Of a stretch of DNA of 22,853 nucleotides, positions 16,866 to 22,853 are shown in pieces. The DNA is from JBBAEA01 sp041656175. GTDB taxonomy: Bacteria; Myxococcota_A; Bradymonadia; UBA4248. Made by a program: the position numbers and the translations under genes. Below the pieces are notes generated by a model. That model was not told the origin of the DNA. It was given only the letters and a program-made list of their open reading frames with translations, and ran no database searches. The stretch's first letter is position 1. Each line of letters starts with the position of its first letter. Location of the stretch: contig JBBAEA010000047.1 of assembly GCA_041656175.1 (NCBI GenBank), positions 1 through 22,853 of the forward strand. Direction: 5' to 3'.

Positions 16866-17618
16866 CTATGCATTTTTTTTAGCAATGACAAAGGCTTGTC
16901 GGGGCGAAAAGGCTAGCTTATCGAGGAAGCAATCGCAGCGTTTGATGATAGAGTAAGGAAGCAAACTAAGGCTTAGCAAGCGAAATCCGTCCACGCATTT
17001 ACTAAGAACTGGCCATTCTCGACGACTAGGTATAGTCAAGAGCTTCCATATATGGCCGTTAATGTGCATGCTTCCCTCAGCAAATACGATGTGGAAGCCC
17101 GCTTTTTTGCATTTATTTTGTATAGAAGGCAAAGAATATGTGTGGCTATGATAGCGAATATAATCGGGCTCTTCTACGGGAACAAACAACAATAAATAAC
17201 CGTTTTTAGCTAATTTTTCGTAAAAAAAGTCTAAAGTAGCCTCATCATCTATGGTATGTTCCAAGGAATGAGAAGAAATAATATAATCGAATTCATCATC
17301 ACAATAGGGAATTTTTGTTTCGTCTATTAATACAAACTTACAGTCTGCATATTGTAGTAATTCATCATTATGCTTTGCATTTTCCACCGCGGACTTGGAC
17401 ACATCCATTCCAACGATGGAGCAGGATTTTGGGAAAGTCTTTAGCATTGCAGCATTACCAAAGCCAAAATCCATAACACGTTTGGCATCTACACTTAAAG
17501 ACAAATCTTTGAGTTTTTCATGCATGCGTTTACAACGGTAATGCACGTCGAAGCGAAAAAGCCAGCGAAAGCCATTGAATTCATAGAATTTTTCGTAGCG
17601 CTCTTTTTGTGTTTTCAT
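16866..17618 (-). CDS. Class I SAM-dependent methyltransferase
   Basis: A 250-aa cytoplasmic protein of the Methyltransf_11 type. The SAM-binding glycine motif is VMDFGFGNAAM (D50, G52, G54). The acidic residue at the end of strand beta2 is D72 in GMDVSKSAVENA, and the post-motif segment FDYIISSHSLEH (110-121) is the common one in this family, followed by the strand YLLLFVPVEEPD. The substrate is not apparent. The C-terminal third is Cys- and Leu-rich and not assigned. Start ATG at 17618; no clear Shine-Dalgarno precedes it. The gene is noticeably AT-rich compared with its neighbours and is hemmed in by foldback repeats on both sides, so recent acquisition is possible. Confidence 0.9.
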   Translation of the reverse strand: MKTQKERYEKFYEFNGFRWLFRFDVHYRCKRMHEKLKDLSLSVDAKRVMDFGFGNAAMLKTFPKSCSIVGMDVSKSAVENAKHNDELLQYADCKFVLIDETKIPYCDDEFDYIISSHSLEHTIDDEATLDFFYEKLAKNGYLLLFVPVEEPDYIRYHSHTYSLPSIQNKCKKAGFHIVFAEGSMHINGHIWKLLTIPSRREWPVLSKCVDGFRLLSLSLLPYSIIKRCDCFLDKLAFSPRQAFVIAKKNA

Positions 17619-18261
17619 AGGTCATTCGTCCAGTTATTAGTAATTGGCGCGCAAGCTAGTGACGCCCTATGTTTAATCGACTAGCGCATAAAGCATGCCA
17701 TTGTTGTATATTATTTTATCGCTCGCGAGGCGCACAGTAAAAAACCGCGTAAAATCAATAACTTAGAACTTTAGCTCTACGCGTTTAGGGGGGGTAGCGC
17801 AAGATCAACTGAGGAATTCGCTTAGCGACGCATTTTGTGCGTTGTATTGGCGATTAGCCGATACGACGCACAAAATGGGGCGGCGCTTAGCGAATTGCGA
17901 GGGAAGCTTGCGCGTAGGGGGATCTCCCCCACAAAAATGAAAGAGGTGTATAAACTGTCCATGGGTTTGGAGCATGAACTGCGCAATCGTCGGCGAATTG
18001 CACAAAGACAATTGACAGTGGAGAATTGCTGGCTAAAATGGGGGAGTTCGCCTATTTTGGGGCGAGCGGTTGAGTTTCGTTCAAGGTGAATCATGCGCTA
18101 AGCAAGACGGTAGGCGACGGTGTCGCTTGAGAAAACAGGAAGTCGGAGGAGTTCGTTGCTTCGTTAGGCGAAGCCGACGAGCTAAATTAGGCGCAATGCA
18201 TGATTTTTTGGGCTGTTGCGGCTCAAGAGTTTGAAAAGATTTACCTATAGGGAACGAAATT
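17619..18261. other. Divergent intergenic region with foldback element
   Basis: This 643-base gap lies between the methyltransferase and hflX, which point away from each other. It contains a foldback element (17790-17937) and, near 18151-18181, a hairpin in which TCGTTG-CTTCG pairs with CGAAG-C-CGACGA. An 84-codon open frame at 17835-18089 starts inside the palindrome and looks accidental. No promoter could be placed with confidence. AGGGAA just before 18262 serves hflX. Confidence 0.6.
17790..17937 (+). repeat. Foldback element, copy B
   Basis: Starts GGGGGTAGCGCAAGATCA and ends TAGGGGGATCTCCCCC plus ACAAAAA. Stems: outer GCGCAAG (17797-17803) with CTTGCGC (17907-17913); middle AATTCGCTTAGCG (17815-17827) with CGCTTAGCGAATT (17884-17896), one mismatch; inner CATTTTGTGCGT (17831-17842) with ACGCACAAAATG (17866-17877); apex TGTATTGGC with GCCGATACG around GATTA, paired throughout if two G-U wobbles are allowed. 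Confidence 0.9.
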
Positions 18262-19962
18262 ATGTCAGCAATCATATCGGGAAATACGGCGGGTCTCAAC
18301 GCAAGACAGTTAGAGGCGCTTCAAGATTTAGAGAAAATAAGAACCAGCCCGCAAGCCGTCGTACACTCAGAACTAGCCCATAGAATGTGTTTTTTGAGCG
18401 ATTCGCTCAACCGGAAACTCGCTGTTTTTATCAGCCGCTCGGGCTATGTCGAGAGCATCATGCTTGGGGACGCAAAGCGTGTATTTCTGAGCGACATCGG
18501 TAGAAGCAGGGCGGGTGCGGGGCGCTTGCGAGGGATGCGACTTATAGTCACGGCGTTGGGCGCGATTGATTTGGCAACGCAAGATATCATCGCGCTCGAT
18601 GAAGTCACGGACCTCATTAAGTTGCGGTTAGATTTGCTTGCCAGCATCGAAGTGCAAGCTGGTGGTTTTACGGGTCGCGTGGCCTTAGCCCACGTTTTGC
18701 CATCCCAAAAGGGAGTGCAACACGCGGTAGAATGCTTCGAGTCGCTCGAGGATTTGCCCGAAAACATTGACGAAAGCATACGCGCTTGGGAAATAGAACT
18801 AGGCGGCGTCACGCAGCAAGGAGTCGAAACCGGCGAGACGCCTACGGTTTTGGTGCACTTAGACACGGGGGAGGCCGATGCGAAGGAGCGGCTTGACGAA
18901 ATGTTGGAGTTGTGCCGCACTGCGGGAGTTGAGGTGGTTAAAATCATCTCGCAGCGACGGCGAAGCCCAGACCCGCGCACCGTCGTTGGAAGCGGGAAAC
19001 TGCAAGAGCTAGAGCTCATCGCGCTGGACTTGGACGCGCAAGTTTTAGTTTTTGACCGCGATTTGGCGCCATCGCAATCACGCGCGATATCGAACATCAT
19101 ACAGTTGGCGATTATTGATCGTACGCAGCTCATACTCGATATCTTCGCACAGCGCGCCACTTCCGCCGATGGGAAGCTGCAAGTCGAACTAGCCCAGCTC
19201 AAATACAATCTGCCAAAACTCGTTCAAAAAGACACCGCTATGAGTAGACTTGCCGCAATGGGCGGTGCGATGGGGAGCATAGGAAGCCGCGGCCCTGGCG
19301 AAACGAAGTTAGAAATAAACCGCCGTCGTGCGCGCGAGCGCATGCAAAACTTGGAGAAAAAGCTCAAGAGCCGCGAAACGCACCGCCAGCTACAGCGAAA
19401 GAGTCGCAGAGCCAAAGATATTCCTATATTTAGCTTCGTTGGCTACACGAACGCTGGGAAATCCACGCTGCTCAACGCTTTGACCAAGGCCGAGGTTCTC
19501 ACCGAAGATAAGCTCTTTGCAACGCTTGACCCAACGACGCGTCGTATGCGTTTTCCAAAGTTTGAGGAAGTCATCTTTACAGACACTGTCGGGTTCATTC
19601 GTGATCTTCCCAAAGATCTGGTCGCTGCCTTTAAAGCGACGCTTGAGGAGCTTTACGACGCCGACGTCTTGCTGCACGTTATCGATGCGTCTAGCCAACA
19701 ACTTGATTCGCAGGTCAAATCGGTTGAAGCTATCCTTAAAGATCTTGGGCTTGAGCAAAAACCTTGTCTGCGCATCCTTAATAAGTGCGATATCATCGCC
19801 CCTGAGCGCGCTCTTGATTTAGCGCAGCAATACGAGGCCATCCCTATTTCGGCGCTCTACCAGAGCTCAACGCTACCCCTCATCGAAGAGCTGCAACGCT
19901 TCTACTTGGGCGAAACTAGGCTAAACGCGGACTACGCAGTCTTTGTTCGCAAAGAAGAATAA
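18262..19962 (+). CDS. hflX: GTPase HflX, long form
   Basis: A 566-aa ribosome-associated GTPase that in studied bacteria splits stalled or heat-stressed 70S ribosomes. Residues 1-190 form the N-terminal extension found in the long form known from Thermus-like and deltaproteobacterial proteins (GNTAGL, FLSDIGRSRAGAGRLRG). The HflX domain follows, with DPRTVVGSGKL (237-247), FDRDLAPSQSRA (264-275), the glycine-rich GSRGPGETKLE (341-351) and a helical linker to about 385. The G domain has G1 GYTNAGKS (394-401), switch I ATLDPTTR, G3 DTVG (441-444), G4 NKCD (507-510) and G5 SAL (530-532). All catalytic parts are intact. AGGGAA upstream supports the ATG at 18262. It appears to be a single-gene unit, with convergent neighbours downstream. 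Confidence 0.97.
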   Translation: MSAIISGNTAGLNARQLEALQDLEKIRTSPQAVVHSELAHRMCFLSDSLNRKLAVFISRSGYVESIMLGDAKRVFLSDIGRSRAGAGRLRGMRLIVTALGAIDLATQDIIALDEVTDLIKLRLDLLASIEVQAGGFTGRVALAHVLPSQKGVQHAVECFESLEDLPENIDESIRAWEIELGGVTQQGVETGETPTVLVHLDTGEADAKERLDEMLELCRTAGVEVVKIISQRRRSPDPRTVVGSGKLQELELIALDLDAQVLVFDRDLAPSQSRAISNIIQLAIIDRTQLILDIFAQRATSADGKLQVELAQLKYNLPKLVQKDTAMSRLAAMGGAMGSIGSRGPGETKLEINRRRARERMQNLEKKLKSRETHRQLQRKSRRAKDIPIFSFVGYTNAGKSTLLNALTKAEVLTEDKLFATLDPTTRRMRFPKFEEVIFTDTVGFIRDLPKDLVAAFKATLEELYDADVLLHVIDASSQQLDSQVKSVEAILKDLGLEQKPCLRILNKCDIIAPERALDLAQQYEAIPISALYQSSTLPLIEELQRFYLGETRLNADYAVFVRKEE

Positions 19963-19978
19963 GCGCTCTAAGAGCGCT
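19962..19978 (+). terminator. Palindrome at the end of hflX, possible terminator
   Basis: AGCGCTCT (19962-19969) and AGAGCGCT (19971-19978) are perfect 8-bp arms around one base, overlapping the hflX stop codon. As RNA it would form a short hairpin. No U-tract follows, so it is at best a weak or factor-assisted terminator. Confidence 0.4.
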
Positions 19979-20218
19979 CACCGCGCACTCGGCATGACGT
20001 ATTTCTTTTGAGTTTGCGCGGTAAAAAAGCCTTTTCTTTGTGCAAACCGTGTGAGTTTTAGCTGAACTGATTATTTTATTCGATTGCCGATGAGCGTCCT
20101 TACTCGTTTACGAAAAGGGCGCAAACTCTAAAATTCGGTTTGGGCGCTAGCCCCCATGCACCCAAATTCCCTCAAGAAAAAATCCGTATGATGAGTACTT
20201 GCCTGAAATGTCGAGCGC

Positions 20219-22084
20219 CTATTTAAGCGTCTTTAGTCGCCTGACCAAGGCTAAGAACTCCAGCTTGTCCTCGTCTTTTTGAAGTTTAGTATGGGCCGAA
20301 AGCTGCTCAATGACGCTATCTAGGCTCGCTGTCCCAACGAATGGCGACTTATTGACGATCATGGCAATTTGGGCAACTGCACTGGCAAAACTTAAATTTT
20401 CGGACATCGTTGGCTTGCGTATGCTTTCGTCAAGGGGGTAAGTCAATAACTTGCTTGTTTCGCCATCGGGTGCCTTGTAGCGAATATTGAGGGTGAGGAG
20501 TTCATCGCTGGGGATGGCTTCCTTTTTTTGGTACTTCGTCTCCACTTCAGCGATGGGGTAGGCTGAGCCTTTTTCTACGATTTCGTAGAGCACGGTCACT
20601 TGGTGGCCAGCGCCCACTTCGCCTGCATCTTTTTTATCATCGGCGAAATCTTCGGCGTTAAGTTTCCGTGTTTCATAGCCAATTAAGCGGTAACCCTTTA
20701 TCTTACTCGGATTAAATTCGGCCTGAAATTTCACATCCTTGGCCGCCACAAACATCGTCTGTGACATTTCATCGACCAACACTTTGCGCGCCTCGCCAAT
20801 CGTATCAATATAGTGGTAGCTGCCATTGCCGTGATTGGCCAAGGTCTCCATTTTGTTGTCCTTCACGTTATCTATGCCAAAACCCAAGACCGATAGGAAA
20901 ACACCCGATTTGCGCTTCTCCTCAACCAATGCCTTGAGCTCGCTTTCGCTAGTAACGCCAACGTTTAAGTCGCCATCGGTTCCCAAGATAATGCGGTTAT
21001 TGCCACCCTTTATAAAGTGCTTCTCCGCCGCCGCATAGGCCATTTGGATTCCCTTGTCACCCGCGGTGAAACCGCCAGCCTCTAAGGCTTCAAGTGCTGC
21101 CGCAATTTTCTTTTTATCCTCATAGCTTGCAGCCTCCAAAACCAAGCGTTGCGTCGATGCATAGGTCACGATGGAAATGCGATCACGAGGTCCCATCTGA
21201 TCGACTAGGAGTAGTAGCGCTTTTTTAAGCAGCGGTAGCTTATCATTAGATAACATCGACCCCGAAACATCGAGCAAAAAAACCAAATTCGAGTCGGGGC
21301 GCTGATTAGCTGGCAGCGTTTTCGTGGCTAAACCTAAGAGAAGTAGCCCCGTATCCTTGTTCCATGGGCAAGGGGCTAGCTCAGCGGTCACAGAAAATGG
21401 CTCGCCTTCCCTGGGTTGGGGATAATCATAGCGAAAATAATTGATCATCTCTTCGCTGCGAAATACCCCCACTTCGCGTATGCTACCCTCATTAACCATG
21501 CGCCTAAAAATACTGTAAGACGCCGTATCCACATCCGCGCCAAAGGTCGACAGCGGATTGGCCGCGACCGACATAAAACGATTGGGATCGAAATCGCTAA
21601 ATTCCGCGGTATTGAAATCTGGCAAGGCCATATCGCGCGCAATGCCAAAATGACCGCCCCCACTTCCTCCACGAGGGCTCAAACGGATAGCCCCAGGAGG
21701 TGGAGAAGCGTAAACTCCCCCTGTTTTGGCAGCAGCACGACCTCCTACAAAGTTGCCCTCGCTGTCTTCGGATTGTAATTCCGCTTCTAACTTAGCTTGC
21801 TCCGCCAAAATAGCGCTGAGCGCCTCCGCGCCAGCTTTGCGCTTCGCTGCAATCTCTGCATCATCGCGTTGATCAACAACTATGGGCTCACTCTCTTTTT
21901 CGGCGCTCTCGTCGACCTTGGGTTGTGGATCAAGCTTTGCCTCATCTGCTTCGTCGACGATTTGGGAATCTGTGGCTTGTCCATTTTTATCGCTATCAGC
22001 AAATTCTGTGCCACCGCCTTTAGGTTGGCAGGATGTTGCAAAAAGCAAAAAACTCAGCAACAGGAAGTAACGAAAAACTCTCAT
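20219..22084 (-). CDS. YfbK-type von Willebrand factor A domain lipoprotein
   Basis: A 621-aa lipoprotein. Signal peptide with lipobox FATSC (C19), then a Glu/Asp-rich low-complexity region to about 110 with a coiled-coil-like AEALSAILAEQAKLEAEL. The vWF-A N-terminal region (about 155-260) has the family phrases FSTFGADVDTASY-like (179-190) and EEMINYFRYDYPQP. The vWA domain (about 265-435) carries an intact metal-ion site: D272-x-S274-x-S276, T340 and D370 in LGTDGDLNVG. A YfbK C-terminal domain follows to the end. The architecture matches the YfbK family (vWF_A, DUF3520 type), whose members bind partners through the metal site; the exact role is unclear. The ATG at 22084 is preferred, with AGGAGG just upstream on the minus strand; a longer frame would prefix a charged leader. 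It converges with hflX. Confidence 0.94.
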   Translation of the reverse strand: MRVFRYFLLLSFLLFATSCQPKGGGTEFADSDKNGQATDSQIVDEADEAKLDPQPKVDESAEKESEPIVVDQRDDAEIAAKRKAGAEALSAILAEQAKLEAELQSEDSEGNFVGGRAAAKTGGVYASPPPGAIRLSPRGGSGGGHFGIARDMALPDFNTAEFSDFDPNRFMSVAANPLSTFGADVDTASYSIFRRMVNEGSIREVGVFRSEEMINYFRYDYPQPREGEPFSVTAELAPCPWNKDTGLLLLGLATKTLPANQRPDSNLVFLLDVSGSMLSNDKLPLLKKALLLLVDQMGPRDRISIVTYASTQRLVLEAASYEDKKKIAAALEALEAGGFTAGDKGIQMAYAAAEKHFIKGGNNRIILGTDGDLNVGVTSESELKALVEEKRKSGVFLSVLGFGIDNVKDNKMETLANHGNGSYHYIDTIGEARKVLVDEMSQTMFVAAKDVKFQAEFNPSKIKGYRLIGYETRKLNAEDFADDKKDAGEVGAGHQVTVLYEIVEKGSAYPIAEVETKYQKKEAIPSDELLTLNIRYKAPDGETSKLLTYPLDESIRKPTMSENLSFASAVAQIAMIVNKSPFVGTASLDSVIEQLSAHTKLQKDEDKLEFLALVRRLKTLK

Positions 22085-22178
22085 CTCTAGCCTCCTCTTC
22101 TTTTTTCTTGCTACGCCTAACAAAATGCCAACAAAGTTCATCCTCGCTACAACACTCGTTAGCTAAGTAGCACTACAC

Positions 22179-22205
22179 AGTATACCCAAGCCGCATGAAA
22201 GACAA
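22179..22205 (-). promoter_or_regulatory. Possible sigma-70 promoter of the vWA gene
   Basis: On the minus strand TTGTCT (22200-22205) and TATACT (22179-22184) resemble -35 and -10 boxes, separated by 15 bp, which is shorter than the usual 17. It lies about 95 nt upstream of the start codon. The spacing makes this tentative. Confidence 0.3.
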
Positions 22206-22404
22206 TTATTTTGCTCCTCCCACCCTCGTTTTTCTTTCATCAAAGAACAAATGCATAGGTTGCATTCTGAGCAATTAAACAATTTTGTTTAAACTATGAG
22301 ACCTTTGAATGAAAGGCATAAATCCCCTTGCAAAACGTTTGTAGGAATTTTTCCAAAACTGAACTATCGGTTTCTTGTCGAAGATCTAAAAAACAAAGCG
22401 TTTT

Positions 22405-22493
22405 TAAAAAAGCTTTTCGTGGTTTTCGTGGTAAAAAAGCTTTTCGCGGTTTTCGTGGTTAAAAATAAGCCGTATCTCACCGTGCAAAGCTCT
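22405..22493 (-). repeat. Dispersed CACGAAA-type repeat, copy 3 (left part, inverted)
   Basis: On the minus strand this reads AGAGCTTTGCACGGTGAG followed by the ACGGCTTATTTTTAACCACG block seen at 11079 onwards, then ACCACGAAAA and CCGCGAAAAG units. It matches the left part of the copy at 11053 with small rearrangements of the units. The right part of the element is missing. Confidence 0.88.
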
Positions 22494-22585
22494 TTTTGGC
22501 TTCGTATTTTCTTCTTTTTTCCTAGAATCCGCATCAAAATGGCGCTGTAATCACTAAAAATCACGATTATGCCAGAAACACGAAA

Positions 22586-22606
22586 GGGCGAGCCTCATGC
22601 TCGCCC
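22586..22606 (-). terminator. Hairpin downstream of groEL, likely terminator
   Basis: GGGCGAGC (22586-22593) pairs with GCTCGCCC (22599-22606) around a five-base loop. On the minus strand it follows the groEL stop by about 30 nt and is followed by TTTCGTGTTT, a moderately U-rich tail. A GTAGGGG-flanked hairpin like this is also a common repeat type, so it may serve both roles. Confidence 0.6.
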
Positions 22607-22637
22607 CTACAAAAGCCATGTATAATGGTAAAGAAAA

Positions 22638-22853
22638 TTAGAAGCCCATGCCGCCCATGCCACCCATGCCGCCCATACCGCCACCTGGAGGCATTGCCGC
22701 TCCCTTATCTTCTTGAGGGATTTCGGCGATCATGGCGTCCGTCGTGAGCAATAGCCCCGCGATCGAAGCAGCGTGTTGCAAGGCGCTTCGTGTAACTTTT
22801 GCAGGATCGATTACGCCAGCGCTCAAGAGATCTTCGTACTTGTCTGTGGCGGC
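22638..22853 (-). CDS. groEL: Chaperonin GroEL, C-terminal end (partial)
   Basis: Only the last 71 residues are inside the window; the gene continues past the right edge. The segment KYEDLLSAGVIDPAKVTRSA, then LQHAASIAGLLLTTDAMIAE, is the standard C-terminal equatorial part of group I chaperonins that refold proteins in the cytoplasm. The tail ends in PPGGGMGGMGGMGGMGF, the flexible Gly-Met repeats found inside the GroEL cavity. groES, if linked, would lie beyond the window. The stop is at 22638-22640 and a hairpin follows. Confidence 0.97.
   Translation of the reverse strand, partial: AATDKYEDLLSAGVIDPAKVTRSALQHAASIAGLLLTTDAMIAEIPQEDKGAAMPPGGGMGGMGGMGGMGF

Larger units (their letters stand above)
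22085..22637. other. Intergenic region between the vWA gene and groEL
   Basis: This 553-base gap lies between two minus-strand genes. It holds the putative vWA promoter, a palindrome TTAAACAA-TT-TTGTTTAA (22275-22292), an inverted piece of the dispersed repeat (22405-22493) and a hairpin after groEL (22586-22606). The remaining AT-rich sequence shows no gene. Confidence 0.65.

Noticed and set aside
16543..16956. A 137-codon plus-strand frame overlapping the methyltransferase end.
   Set aside because: It runs from foldback DNA across the tandem-hairpin repeat into the antisense of a well-supported gene.
8606..17937. CRISPR interpretation of the repeated palindromes.
   Set aside because: Copies are widely spaced, about 150 bp long, occur in both orientations and have no spacer array or cas genes.
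17835..18089. An 84-codon plus-strand open frame upstream of hflX.
   Set aside because: It starts inside the central stem of a foldback element and has no supporting start signal or recognisable sequence.
18444..19208. A 254-codon minus-strand frame rich in Ser inside hflX.
   Set aside because: Antisense shadow of an intact, fully recognised gene; low-complexity product.

Overview
The window is a chromosomal stretch from a Gram-negative bacterium. The evidence is four lipobox signal peptides, a TolC/HlyD export cluster and the end of a GroEL with a GGM-repeat tail. Long lipoproteins with Cys-rich or TSP3-type modules, a long-form HflX and an FHA-GAF-cyclase together resemble Myxococcota/Bradymonadales-like deltaproteobacterial lineages. 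That placement is an inference from style; no marker gene here proves it. No tRNA, rRNA, CRISPR array, transposase or phage gene was seen.

Left part (1-8341): the truncated copy of a dispersed repeat is followed by a minus-strand metallophosphoesterase. Four plus-strand genes come next: a very Cys-rich AT-rich lipoprotein, MurA with Asp in place of the fosfomycin-target Cys, an FHA-GAF-class III nucleotide cyclase, and a 570-aa lipoprotein of unknown function.

Middle part (8342-16339): a cluster of foldback repeats, a large TSP3-type lipoprotein, a second copy of the dispersed repeat, then a perfect 18-bp palindrome upstream of a tight four-gene export operon (TolC-like, HlyD-like, two ABC-2 permeases). 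The operon has no visible ATPase gene.

Right part (16340-22853): foldback repeats flank a minus-strand SAM methyltransferase. They are followed by HflX, a YfbK-type von Willebrand A lipoprotein on the minus strand, an inverted piece of the dispersed repeat, and the 3' end of groEL on the minus strand.

The most unusual content is between the genes. A family of roughly 150-bp foldback elements (8606-8757, 16411-16561, 17790-17937, and a short derivative at 8384-8449) keeps its base pairing while the paired sequences change. A second tandem-hairpin family lies at 981-1050 and 16801-16860. A third family built on CCACGAAAA/CACGAAA units lies at 1-162, 11053-11262 and 22405-22493. Apart from the export operon, the genes look like independent housekeeping, envelope and signalling units, not one pathway.
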